Notes under the pieces: model-generated
What the model saw: only the letters and a program-made list of their open reading frames with translations
What the model was told of the DNA's origin: nothing
Database searches by the model: none
Program-made: the position numbers and the translations under genes
Origin: Salinibacterium sp. dk2585
GTDB lineage: Bacteria > Actinomycetota > Actinomycetes > Actinomycetales > Microbacteriaceae
NCBI RefSeq assembly: GCF_008001035.1
Contig: NZ_CP042856.1
Location: 186,001 to 250,000, forward strand
DNA length: 64,000 bases
Direction of reading: 5' to 3'
Part shown: positions 24,131 through 32,172 of the stretch, piece after piece
Numbering within the stretch: position 1 is the first letter of the stretch
How the letters are laid out: each line of letters begins with the position of its first letter

Positions 24131-25065
24131 GTACCTCCACGTCCAAGGTGACGCCTTCTAAGAAGGGCGGGAACCGCAGCAAGTGGTTCCCGCTCGTCTG
24201 GGTCATCCCGGCCGCCGTCGTGCTGCTGGCCGCCGCGGTGCTCGGCGCGCAGTGGCTGCGCACCCTGCCCGAGGTCCAGTCGTTCCTCGCCGACTACCCC
24301 GGCCATGTCGAACGCGATGGGGCCCAGGGCTTCCCCGTGTGGGTGCAGTGGTCGCACCTGTTCAACCTCCTGCTGATCGTGCTGATCATCCGCTCCGGAT
24401 GGCACGTGCGCACACGGCAGCGTCCGCCGGCACACTGGACCCGCAACAACACGGGGCTCATCCGCACCAAGGGCAAGCCGACGAAGATCAGCCTCGACCT
24501 GTGGCTGCACCTGAGCCTCGACGCCCTCTGGGTGATCAACGGTCTGGTGTTCTACATCATGCTGTTCGCCACCGGCCAGTGGCAGCGCATCGTGCCGGCG
24601 TCGTGGGAGTACATCCCCAACGCATTGTCCGCTGCGCTGCAGTACGCGTCGCTGGACTGGCCGCACGAGAACTCGTGGGTGTCGTACAACGCCCTGCAGG
24701 TCATCGCCTACTTCGTGACCGTGTTCATTGCGGCGCCGCTGGCGATCGCGACGGGCATCCGGATGTCGGGTGCGTGGCCGAAGGATGCCGCCATCAACAA
24801 GGTCTACCCGGTCGAGGTCGCCCGCGCCATCCACTTCCCCGTCATGCTCTACTTCGTGGTGTTCATCATCGCGCACGTCACACTCGTGTTCACGACGGGT
24901 GCCCTGCGCAACCTGAACCACATGTTCGGCGGGCGCAACGAGGAATCCTGGTTCGGCTTCGGAATGTTCGCCATCACGATGGTCGTGCTGATCGCACTGT
25001 GGTTCGCCGCACGACCGCTCATCCTGCGCCCGATCGCCAACCTCATGGGCAAGGTCAGCAAGTAA
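24127..25065 (+). CDS. Membrane cytochrome b (b561/hydrogenase-cytochrome-like), probable ETF partner
   Basis: A 312-residue membrane protein with a cytoplasmic Lys-rich N terminus and about five helices. Paired His residues suit b-type haem: [33 protein letters not shown], and [20 protein letters not shown]. This is the pattern of the diheme cytochrome b561/Ni-Fe hydrogenase b-subunit group. The start overlaps etfA (GTGA) and an acyl-CoA dehydrogenase follows by 18 bases. It is therefore likely to pass electrons from reduced ETF to menaquinone, in place of a classic ETF:quinone oxidoreductase; that role is inference. Confidence 0.8.
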   Translation: MSTSTSKVTPSKKGGNRSKWFPLVWVIPAAVVLLAAAVLGAQWLRTLPEVQSFLADYPGHVERDGAQGFPVWVQWSHLFNLLLIVLIIRSGWHVRTRQRPPAHWTRNNTGLIRTKGKPTKISLDLWLHLSLDALWVINGLVFYIMLFATGQWQRIVPASWEYIPNALSAALQYASLDWPHENSWVSYNALQVIAYFVTVFIAAPLAIATGIRMSGAWPKDAAINKVYPVEVARAIHFPVMLYFVVFIIAHVTLVFTTGALRNLNHMFGGRNEESWFGFGMFAITMVVLIALWFAARPLILRPIANLMGKVSK

Positions 25066-25083
25066 CCTCTGGAGGTCCCCGCC

Positions 25084-26883
25084 GTGGCTGTACCCGCGCT
25101 TTCCCGCCGCGACCTGGACTTCCTGCTTTACGAGTGGCTTGACGTCGAACGTCTCACCGAGCGCCCGCGCTTTGCGGAGCACTCCCGTGAGACGTTCGAC
25201 GCGGTCCTCGACCTGAGCGCTGACGTGGCGACAAAGCACTTCGCGCCACACAACAAGAAGTCCGACGCCAATGAGCCCGTCATGGCGGAGGACGGCACCG
25301 TCACCCTCGTGCCCGAGATTGCCGAGGGCCTCGCCGCGTTCACGGAGTCGGGCCTTTTCGCCGCCTCCTTCGACGAGGAGATCGGCGGCCTCCAATTGCC
25401 CATGTCGGTCATGCGGGCCTGCATGGCCTGGTTCCAGGCGGCGAACGCGAGCACCTCCAACTACGCCTTCCTCACGATCGGCAATGCGCACTGCATCGTG
25501 GCCCACGGCTCGGAGAGCCAAGTCGACGAGTGGGTGCAGCCCATGCTCGAGGGGCGCTACTTCGGCACCATGGCGCTGTCGGAGCCGCAGGCCGGGTCGT
25601 CGCTCGCCGACATCACGACCATGGCGGTGCCGCAGGATGACGGCACCTTCCGCCTCACGGGCACCAAGATGTGGATCTCGGGCGGCGATCACGAGCTGAG
25701 CGAGAACATCGTGCACCTCGTGCTCGCCAAGACGCCAGGCGCCCCCGCGGGCGTCAAGGGCATCTCGCTCTTCATCGTGCCCAAATACCTGCACGCATCC
25801 GATGGTTCGCTTGGTGAGCGCAACGACGTGGTGCTCGCGGGCCTCAATCACAAGATGGGCCAGCGCGGCACGACGAACACCCTCCTGAACTTCGGGGAGG
25901 GCAAGTACACGCCGGGTGGTTCCGCCGGTGCCGTCGGCTACCTCCTCGGGGAACTGCACAGCGGGCTCGCCTACATGTTCCACATGATGAACGAGGCGCG
26001 CATCGGGGTCGGGATGCTCGCGACATCCCTCGGCTATGTCGGCTACCGGCAGGCGCTCGACTACGCGAAGGTGCGCACGCAGGGCCGCGCGCTCGGCGTC
26101 AAGGACCCCGCGACCCCGCCCGTCGCGCTGATCGAGCACGCCGATGTGCGGCGGATGCTGCTCGAGCAGAAGGCCTACGTCGAGGGCGGCATGGCGCTGG
26201 GCCTCTACTGCTCCACGCTCGTCGACGAGGAACAGACGGCGGAGAGCGAGGAGGAGCGCACGCAGGCGACACTGCTGCTCGACATCCTGACGCCGATCGC
26301 GAAGAGCTGGCCCTCGCAGTGGGCGCTGCGGGCGAACGAACTCGCCATCCAGGTGCACGGCGGCTATGGCTACACGCGCGACTTCGATGTCGAGCAGTTC
26401 TACCGCGACAACCGTCTCAACCCCATCCACGAGGGAACCCACGGTGTGCAGGGCCTCGACCTGCTCGGCCGCAAGGTCACCATGAAGGGCGGCGCGGCCC
26501 TTGGGTTGCTGCTCGGCCGCATCGAGGCGACCGCGGCCCGGGCGATCGAGGCCGGCGGCGAGGCGGCAGAGCAGGGGCGGATGCTGCAGGCTGCGGCCGC
26601 CCGCATCCAGCAGAGCACCGAGCTGCTGTGGGGCCAGGGTGACCCGGCCGTCGCGCTCGCGAACTCATCCGTCTATCTCGAGGCGGTGGGGCACGTCGTC
26701 GTTGCGTGGCTGTGGCTCGACCAGGCGCTCGCGGCGGGCGACAAGACGGGCGAGTTCTACGAGGGCAAGCGGCGCGCGGCATCCTTCTTCTTCGCGTGGG
26801 AGTTGCCCAAGACGGGTCCGCAGTTCGACCTGCTCGACAGCCTCAACCGCGACACCCTCGACATGGAGCCCGCCTGGTTCTGA
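25084..26883 (+). CDS. Acyl-CoA dehydrogenase, FadE/DmdC-like (about 600 residues)
   Basis: A 599-residue FAD-dependent acyl-CoA dehydrogenase of the long type. Motifs: the substrate/FAD segment GTMALSEPQAGSSLADITT, KMWISGGDHEL, NFGEGKYTPG, QVHGGYGYTRDFDVEQFYRDN and the catalytic Glu in PIHEGTHGVQGLDLLGRK. A C-terminal helical extension of about 130 residues distinguishes this branch from short-chain enzymes. The GTG start has a CTGGAGG site. It is the last gene of the etfBA-cytochrome operon, followed by a large hairpin. The substrate chain is unknown. Confidence 0.92.
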   Translation: MAVPALSRRDLDFLLYEWLDVERLTERPRFAEHSRETFDAVLDLSADVATKHFAPHNKKSDANEPVMAEDGTVTLVPEIAEGLAAFTESGLFAASFDEEIGGLQLPMSVMRACMAWFQAANASTSNYAFLTIGNAHCIVAHGSESQVDEWVQPMLEGRYFGTMALSEPQAGSSLADITTMAVPQDDGTFRLTGTKMWISGGDHELSENIVHLVLAKTPGAPAGVKGISLFIVPKYLHASDGSLGERNDVVLAGLNHKMGQRGTTNTLLNFGEGKYTPGGSAGAVGYLLGELHSGLAYMFHMMNEARIGVGMLATSLGYVGYRQALDYAKVRTQGRALGVKDPATPPVALIEHADVRRMLLEQKAYVEGGMALGLYCSTLVDEEQTAESEEERTQATLLLDILTPIAKSWPSQWALRANELAIQVHGGYGYTRDFDVEQFYRDNRLNPIHEGTHGVQGLDLLGRKVTMKGGAALGLLLGRIEATAARAIEAGGEAAEQGRMLQAAAARIQQSTELLWGQGDPAVALANSSVYLEAVGHVVVAWLWLDQALAAGDKTGEFYEGKRRAASFFFAWELPKTGPQFDLLDSLNRDTLDMEPAWF

Positions 26884-26892
26884 GACAACGAG

Positions 26893-26959
26893 GGGTTGAG
26901 GAGCGCGGCTCGCGCAATCGCTGGTGCGATTGCCACAAGCGAACCGCGCTCCTCAACCC
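26893..26959. terminator. Nested hairpin after the etf/acyl-CoA dehydrogenase operon
   Basis: 21-base outer arms (26893-26913 with 26939-26959, one mismatch) enclose a perfect 8-bp inner stem (26914-26921 with 26926-26933, loop TGGT). It starts ten bases after the stop codon. No T tract follows, so it could be a Rho-assisted terminator, an mRNA 3' end stabiliser or an intergenic repeat. Confidence 0.6.
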
Positions 26960-27065
26960 GCCGGGCGGCGCACGCGCAGCACGGTGTCGGCGATCGCTCC
27001 ACATCCGCCCGCTCTCGCCGCGATGGCTGAGGTAGCGCTCCTCCCAGAACGCGCCCGACCCCCGT

Positions 27066-27416
27066 GTGGCACGCACCAAGAAGCGAGTGGGCGAGATCCA
27101 GTACGAGACGCTCTCGCCCGAGTCGAGCCCGGTGCAGACCTACAAGGTCACCCTCCCTGCCAATCCAGACGGCGCGACGGCCGTGCCGGACCCGAGAGTG
27201 CACGACGGGCACGAGTGGCTCTATGTGCTCTCGGGGAGGCTGCGCCTCGTGCTGGGAGATCAAGAGGTCACGCTCGGGCCGGGCGAGGCCGCCGAGTTCG
27301 ACACGCGACTCCCGCACTGGCTCTCCGCGACGGGAGCCGGGCCCGTCGAGATGCTGTCGATCTTCAGCAAGGAGGGCAAGCGCATCCACCTGCGCGCCCG
27401 GCCTGCAGCGAAGTAG
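27066..27416 (+). CDS. Small cupin-domain protein
   Basis: A 116-residue single cupin. The first motif is HDGHEWLYVLSGRLRLVLGDQE and the second LGPGEAAEFDTRLPHWLSATG. The metal ligands are reduced compared with canonical cupins (two His in the first motif, one in the second). It resembles the C-terminal sensor half of XRE-cupin regulators, but no HTH is encoded upstream in any frame. It may bind a small ligand or metal. GTG start at 27066, weak ribosome site. It lies 24 bases before the F420-dependent oxidoreductase gene. Confidence 0.7.
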   Translation: MARTKKRVGEIQYETLSPESSPVQTYKVTLPANPDGATAVPDPRVHDGHEWLYVLSGRLRLVLGDQEVTLGPGEAAEFDTRLPHWLSATGAGPVEMLSIFSKEGKRIHLRARPAAK

Positions 27417-27440
27417 CCAATGGCCTGGCAGGATTCACCT

Positions 27441-28439
27441 ATGACTCGCGCGCGCATCGGATACGCCGCCATGCTGGAACAGTTCGCGCCCTCCGAGGCG
27501 GTCGCGCTCGCCGCACACGCCGAGGCGCACGGCTTCTCGGGGGTCATCGCCGCGGACCACTTCCAGCCGTGGGTTCCCGCGCAGGGCGAGTCCTCCTTCG
27601 TGTGGAGTGTGCTCTCGGCACTCGGTGAGCGCACCGAGGGCAGCTTCGGGCCCGTGACCTCGCCGACCTTCCGGATGCACCCGGCCGCCGTCGCGCAGGC
27701 ATCCGCAACCCTCGCGAGCATGTACCCGGGGCGGCACTGGCTCGGCGTGGGCTCGGGCGAGGCACTCAATGAGCACGTCGTCGGCAAGTACTGGCCCGAG
27801 GCGCCCGAACGCATCGACCGGATGTTCGAGGCCGTCGAGGTCATCGGCAAACTCTTCGCGGGCTCGCTCGCCGGCCGTGACGTGCGGCACAGCGGCACGC
27901 ACTTCCGGCTCGAGTCGGCCCGCCTGTGGACCATGCCCGAGGTTGCGCCCCAGGTGCTCGTCGCGACATCTGGGCCCGTGACGGCGAAGCGCGCGGGACG
28001 GGTGGCCGACGGCATCATCACGACCAATGCGCCGCTCGACAAGCTCGAGCAGCTGCTGCGCCGCTTCGAGGAGGGAGCGCGCCTGGCGGGCCGCGGCGTC
28101 GCATCCGCCTCACGCGTGCTGCGCCTGCACCTCAGCTGGGCCGAAACCGACGAGCAGGCCATGGCGAACGCGCTGCGGGAGTGGCCCAACGGCGCCATGC
28201 GCTTCTCGCAGGCCGACGTGCGCTCGCCCTATGAGTTCGAGCAGCTGGCCAGACTCGTGCGGCCCGAGCACTTCGAGGGGCGGATGCTCGTGAGCGCCGA
28301 CCTCGACACCCACCGTGAGCACATCCAGCGTCACCTCGACCTCGGGTTCACGCACATCCACCTGCACAATGTGGGCCGCAACCAGCGCGAGTGGATCGAG
28401 GCCTTCGGGCACGACGTGCTGCCGAAACTGGTGGCGTGA
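27441..28439 (+). CDS. F420-dependent oxidoreductase, glucose-6-phosphate dehydrogenase-like family (LLM)
   Basis: A 332-residue luciferase-like enzyme related to Fgd: [62 protein letters not shown] and [16 protein letters not shown]. It keeps the F420-binding HFQPW but lacks the WRHKGG part and other sugar-phosphate residues of true Fgd, so its substrate differs. ATG at 27441 has an AGGA site. Its stop overlaps the CofE start (TGATG), which places it in the F420 maturation context. Confidence 0.88.
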   Translation: MTRARIGYAAMLEQFAPSEAVALAAHAEAHGFSGVIAADHFQPWVPAQGESSFVWSVLSALGERTEGSFGPVTSPTFRMHPAAVAQASATLASMYPGRHWLGVGSGEALNEHVVGKYWPEAPERIDRMFEAVEVIGKLFAGSLAGRDVRHSGTHFRLESARLWTMPEVAPQVLVATSGPVTAKRAGRVADGIITTNAPLDKLEQLLRRFEEGARLAGRGVASASRVLRLHLSWAETDEQAMANALREWPNGAMRFSQADVRSPYEFEQLARLVRPEHFEGRMLVSADLDTHREHIQRHLDLGFTHIHLHNVGRNQREWIEAFGHDVLPKLVA

Positions 28440-29224
28440 TGGCCCTCGTTCCCGGCCTGGCGGTCTTCGGGGTGGCAGGCATCCCCGAGGTGCGGCCCGG
28501 TGACGACCTCGCGGCGCTCATCCTCGCGGCTGGCGCCGAATTGGACCACGGCGACATCCTCGCCGTGACAAGCAAGATCGTGTCGAAGGCCGAGGGGCGC
28601 ATCGTCGCGGCGGCCGACCGCGAGCAGGCAATCACCGACGAGACCGTGCGCGTGGTGGCATCCCGCGAGCACCAGGCCGGCGTCACCCGCATCGTCGAGA
28701 ACCGGCAGGGCCTCGTCATGGCGGCGGCCGGTGTCGACTCGAGCAACACGGATGACGGCACCGTGCTGCTGCTCCCCGAGGATCCGGATGCTTCAGCCCG
28801 CGCACTCTGCGCCGCGTTCCGCCGCGCGACCGGCCTGCACCTCGGCGTCATCATCACCGACACGGCTGGGCGTCCCTGGCGGCAGGGACAGACCGACATC
28901 GCGATCGGTGCGGCGGGGGTGCGAGTCATCGATGACCTGCGGGGGACCACGGATGCCGCGGGGCGGCCCCTCACCGTGACGGCGGCGGCCATCGGGGACG
29001 AGGTGGCGGCGGCATCCGACCTCGTCAAGGGCAAGGTCAGCGGCATGCCCGTCGCGGTCGTGCGGGGACTCGGCCGCTACGTCGTCGAGCTCGACGCACC
29101 GGGCGCGCGCTCCCTGCAGCGCCACGGCGACGCCGACATGTTCAGCCTGGGGACCGCGGAGGCGCGGGCGGAGGGCTACGAGGCCGGGCGGGCCTCGCTA
29201 CTCACGCCGCCGTCGACGGCGTAG
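28439..29224 (+). CDS. cofE: Coenzyme F420-0:L-glutamate ligase
   Basis: A 261-residue GTP-dependent ligase adding glutamates to F420-0. Family blocks: [71 protein letters not shown] and [21 protein letters not shown]. The C-terminal nitroreductase domain of mycobacterial FbiB is absent, so this is the single-domain CofE. No genes for building F420-0 itself (FbiA/CofD, FbiC) are in the window, but an ABC cassette of the type proposed to import F420-0 lies 1.1 kb away. Confidence 0.93.
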   Translation: MALVPGLAVFGVAGIPEVRPGDDLAALILAAGAELDHGDILAVTSKIVSKAEGRIVAAADREQAITDETVRVVASREHQAGVTRIVENRQGLVMAAAGVDSSNTDDGTVLLLPEDPDASARALCAAFRRATGLHLGVIITDTAGRPWRQGQTDIAIGAAGVRVIDDLRGTTDAAGRPLTVTAAAIGDEVAAASDLVKGKVSGMPVAVVRGLGRYVVELDAPGARSLQRHGDADMFSLGTAEARAEGYEAGRASLLTPPSTA

Positions 29225-29233
29225 CGTGGGGGC
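29222..29233 (+). promoter_or_regulatory. -10 box TAGCGT overlapping the cofE stop codon
   Basis: TAGCGT at 29222-29227 begins with the TAG stop of cofE and ends six bases before the next ATG. Confidence 0.45.
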
Positions 29234-29674
29234 ATGCCACTCAGCGGAGAGTACGAACCCAGCACATCGAAACGCACGGCCGACCAGGTCGCCCTGTATG
29301 AGAGCTCCGGCGGCACGGAGGGCACGACCCTCGGCGGCAGGCCCGTCGTGATCGTCACGTCCGTCGGCGCGAAGTCGGGCAAGCTGCGCAAGATTGCGCT
29401 CATGCGGGTCGAACACGAGGGCGAATATGCGCTCGTCGCCTCGATGGGCGGGGCGCCGAAGCATCCGGTCTGGTATTTCAACCTCGTCAAGGAGCCACAC
29501 ATCGAGCTCCAGGACGGCCCCGAACGCGCCGACTACGAGGTGCGGATCGTGGAGGGCGAGGAGAAGGCGCAGTGGTGGGAGCGCGCTGTCGCCGCCTAAC
29601 CGCCCTACGCGGAGTACCAGCAGCGCACCGAGCGGGAGATCCCGGTGTTCGTGGCGCGGCGCATCGCCGAGTGA
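29234..29674 (+). pseudogene. Ddn-like F420-dependent nitroreductase/quinone reductase with an in-frame stop
   Basis: The reading frame encodes a split-barrel F420-dependent reductase ([59 protein letters not shown]). A TAA at codon 122 (29597-29599) ends it at 121 residues. The same frame continues for 24 codons, PPYAEYQQRTEREIPVFVAR and on to TGA at 29674. That tail matches the normal family C terminus, where YPPYA is expected: TAC has become TAA by one base. The lost Tyr-rich tail lines the F420/substrate pocket in Ddn. The product may be a truncated protein, a readthrough product, or a sequencing error. Confidence 0.75.
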
Positions 29675-29781
29675 GTCCCCTCTCGCACCAGCGATGCGGT
29701 GCCTCGTGCGTGATGCTGCCGTTCTGACCGCCGCATCGCGCCGAAACGGCCGCAACGCTGTGAAGGCATCGGAGTCGACGC
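29675..29781. other. Convergent intergenic spacer with small hairpins
   Basis: It lies between the Ddn-like gene and the convergent unknown gene. A GCACC/GGTGC stem lies near 29685-29702. No gene is seen. Confidence 0.3.
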
Positions 29782-30231
29782 CTACTGCAGTTCCCCAGGC
29801 AGCGCCTCGTGGTGCGGGGCGCCGTGCGTGCGGCGGTCCTCCTTCATCTCGGCCTCGAAGAGGTGCCGACGGCCGCCAGCGAGCTGTTCGCGCGCATCCT
29901 TCTCAACCTGCTTGAATGCGGCGTAATAGTTGTCGTCGTAGTCCTCGACGATCTGGAAGGTCCAGCGTCCGCCGATGACGTTGCGGCCCACGATCTCGCG
30001 ATCGATGCGTTCGGCCAGCTCGCCGTGCCCGGCCCTGCGGAGTGCCTCGACCGCGTCGCCGAGGTGCAGGTCGGCCGTGCCCGTCAAGCGGTGGAAGCCG
30101 TACAGCAGCCCCCGCGCATGCTCGACGACCTCGAGCGCCTCCGACAGCTTGCCGAGCGCCTCCACGGTCGCGTCGTCGAGTCCCTCTGGGCGCTGGTGGG
30201 CGGCATCCGGTCCGTTCTCTGCTTGGCTCAT
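29782..30231 (-). CDS. Conserved actinobacterial protein of unknown function
   Basis: A 149-residue soluble, acidic, mostly helical protein. Notable blocks are LSEALEVVEHARGLLYGFHRLTG, LHLGDAVEALRRAGH and GRNVIGGRWTFQIVEDYDDNYY. The last block looks like a conserved signature of an uncharacterised actinobacterial family. There is no signal peptide or membrane segment. It is transcribed convergently to the F420 genes and has no clear ribosome site or -10 box close to the ATG. No function is proposed. Confidence 0.7.
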   Translation of the reverse strand: MSQAENGPDAAHQRPEGLDDATVEALGKLSEALEVVEHARGLLYGFHRLTGTADLHLGDAVEALRRAGHGELAERIDREIVGRNVIGGRWTFQIVEDYDDNYYAAFKQVEKDAREQLAGGRRHLFEAEMKEDRRTHGAPHHEALPGELQ

Positions 30232-30290
30232 GCCCCGGATGTTGCCCCGGCTACCCGAGAATTCGCCCAGTTGCCGTACTGGGATGCCGC

Positions 30291-30314
30291 AAGGTGCATT
30301 CGCCCGATCTCACG
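30291..30314. repeat. 24-nt intergenic repeat, single copy
   Basis: It matches 14306-14329 at 20 of 24 positions and the inverted arm 14269-14292 at 19 of 24. It lies 27 bases past the stop of the ABC ATPase gene (minus strand). Confidence 0.45.
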
Positions 30315-30338
30315 GGAGGGGGGTGGGGGTGGGAGGGG
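30314..30338 (+). other. G-tract able to form a G-quadruplex
   Basis: Five runs of three to six G are separated by single A or T bases on the plus strand, ending four bases short of the ABC ATPase stop (minus strand). The transcript of that gene would carry the C-rich complement. Confidence 0.5.
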
Positions 30339-30341
30339 TGG

Positions 30342-31121
30342 TTATGAGAAGACGATGACCGGGTGTCCCGTGCGCGGGTTGGTGAGCACATCGCAGTCCA
30401 CGCCATAGACGGTGCTGATGGTGGCGGGCTGCAGCACCTCGGCGGGCGTGCCGGCGGCCACGAGGCATCCGTCGTCGAGGAGAAGGATGCGGTCGCAGTG
30501 GGCGGCCGCGAGCGTGAGGTCGTGGAGCGCCATGACGGCGGTGACGCCGAGCCCGCGCACCTGCCGTAGGAGCGACAGTTGGGCGTGCACGTCGAGGTGG
30601 TTGGTGGGTTCGTCGAGGAGGAGCACGCCGGGTTCCTGGGCGAGGGCCCGGGCGACCTGCACGCGCTGCTGCTGGCCGCCGCTCAGGGTGTGCCAGTGGC
30701 GGTCGGCGATGTCGGTGACCCCCGCGGCCTCGAGGGCGGCGTCGACCGAGGGGGAATCGGTGGGGCTGAGGAGTCCGCGGCGGTGCGGAATGCGGCCGAG
30801 TTGCACGACTTCGCGCGCCGTCAGGTCGGTGGAGGGTGTGGCGTTCTGTTCCAGGAGGGCGATGCGGCGCGCGCGCTCGCGGCGCGGGAGGGCGGCCAGG
30901 TCTGTTCCGTCGATCGCGACGGTGCCAGCATCCGGTGCCATGATGCCGCCGATGACCCGCAGGAGGGTCGACTTGCCCGCGCCGTTGGGGCCGAGCACGC
31001 CCGTGACGAGCCCGCCGGGGGCGCTCGCCCTGATGTCGCGCAGCACGGGCCGGCCGTCGATCGAGACGGAGACGCCGCTGAGGTCGAGCCCCGCGAGCCG
31101 GGTCTGTGTCGTCACGCCCAT
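30342..31121 (-). CDS. ABC transporter ATP-binding protein, proposed F420-0 importer
   Basis: A 259-residue FecE/BtuD-type ATPase: Walker A GPNGAGKST, Q-loop LLEQNATPS, signature LSGGQQQRVQVARAL, Walker B VLLLDEPTNHLD and H-loop ALHDLT. Its start overlaps the permease gene by ten bases. Fe/B12-type cassettes next to cofE and fgd in actinobacteria that lack F420-0 synthesis have been proposed to import F420-0 (TIGRFAM models for F420-0 ABC components). The neighbourhood here fits that; a siderophore or cobalamin substrate is the alternative. Confidence 0.85.
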   Translation of the reverse strand: MGVTTQTRLAGLDLSGVSVSIDGRPVLRDIRASAPGGLVTGVLGPNGAGKSTLLRVIGGIMAPDAGTVAIDGTDLAALPRRERARRIALLEQNATPSTDLTAREVVQLGRIPHRRGLLSPTDSPSVDAALEAAGVTDIADRHWHTLSGGQQQRVQVARALAQEPGVLLLDEPTNHLDVHAQLSLLRQVRGLGVTAVMALHDLTLAAAHCDRILLLDDGCLVAAGTPAEVLQPATISTVYGVDCDVLTNPRTGHPVIVFS

Positions 31122-32140
31122 GTTGCCCCCCTCTTGCGCACGAAGAGCAGCACGAAGACGGGCACCCCGATGACGGCCGTGATGATGCCGACTGGCAGCT
31201 CACGCGGGTCGAAGACGGTGCGGGCGAGGGTGTCGGCGACGACGAGGAAGAGGGCGCCGGCGACGACCGCGAGGGGGAGCATCCGTGCGTGCCCGGGGCC
31301 CGTGACGCTGCGCACGACGTGGGGAAGGATGAGGCCGACGAAACCGATCGCCCCACTCACGGCCACCATGGCCCCGGTGAGGAGCGCGACGCCCGTCAGC
31401 AGCAGCCAGCGGGTGGCCTCGACGTTGATGCCGAGGGACGCGGCAGCCGTGTCGCCGAAGGTGAAGGCATCGAGTCGCGGGGCGGCCAGCACGAGCGCGG
31501 TGCCGACGACGGCGAGGGCGATGCCCGAGATGGCGACGGTCGACCAGTCGCTGCCCGCGAGGGACCCGAGCAGCCAGTTGAGGATCTCCCGGTAGGAGTC
31601 GCCCTTGGCCGACCAGAAGATGATGAAGGATGTCGCCGCCCCCGCCAGTTGGGCAATCGCGAGCCCCGCCAACACGGCGCGCCCCGGCGTGATCGCCCCT
31701 CCCGCCCTCGCGATCGCGAGGGACGCGACGAGCGCGAGGAGGGCACCCGCGAAGGCGGCGACGGGAAGCATGATGCCGACCCCGAGGATCAGCACGGCGA
31801 CCGCGCCGAGGGAGGCGCCCGAGGAGAGCCCAAGCAGGTAGGGGTCGGCAAGGGGGTTGCGGGTCACGCTCTGCATGACGGCGCCGCTCAGAGCGAGGCC
31901 GGCGCCGACGGCGGCGGCCGTCAGCACGCGGGGCAGGCGCAGCTCCCACACGATCGCGTCGGTCAGGGGTGGCACGGCGGCGACGGGGAGGCCGAGGTGG
32001 CCGGCGACGCTCGCGAGCACATCACCGACCCGGATGTCGGCGGGCCCAATAGTGATGGCGACACAGCAGACGATGAGCAGGGCTGCGAGCGTGCCGAGGA
32101 GCGTGGCCGCGTGGGATGCGCGACGGCGGGGGCCGCGCAT
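31112..32140 (-). CDS. ABC transporter permease, FecCD type, proposed F420-0 importer
   Basis: A 342-residue permease with about ten helices. FecCD signatures: IVWELRLPRVLTAAAVGAGLALSG, AVMQSVTRNPLADPYLLGLSSGAS, and GFVGLILPHVVRSVTGPGH near the ATPase-contacting loop. It works with the ATPase downstream and the lipoprotein upstream. Only one permease gene is present, so it would be a homodimer. Confidence 0.88.
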   Translation of the reverse strand: MRGPRRRASHAATLLGTLAALLIVCCVAITIGPADIRVGDVLASVAGHLGLPVAAVPPLTDAIVWELRLPRVLTAAAVGAGLALSGAVMQSVTRNPLADPYLLGLSSGASLGAVAVLILGVGIMLPVAAFAGALLALVASLAIARAGGAITPGRAVLAGLAIAQLAGAATSFIIFWSAKGDSYREILNWLLGSLAGSDWSTVAISGIALAVVGTALVLAAPRLDAFTFGDTAAASLGINVEATRWLLLTGVALLTGAMVAVSGAIGFVGLILPHVVRSVTGPGHARMLPLAVVAGALFLVVADTLARTVFDPRELPVGIITAVIGVPVFVLLFVRKRGATWA

Positions 32141-32172
32141 CCGTTTCTCCGCCTGCGGGCGGGTGTCGAGGC

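Noticed and set aside
23944-26442. Long minus-strand frame opposite the etfA-cytochrome-acyl-CoA dehydrogenase genes
   Set aside because: The composition is typical of antisense frames in high-GC DNA, and the three sense genes have clear families and ribosome sites.
27441-28439. A second true glucose-6-phosphate dehydrogenase
   Set aside because: It keeps the HFQPW motif but lacks the [11 protein letters not shown] block and the [11 protein letters not shown] region of Fgd, so only the broader family is called.
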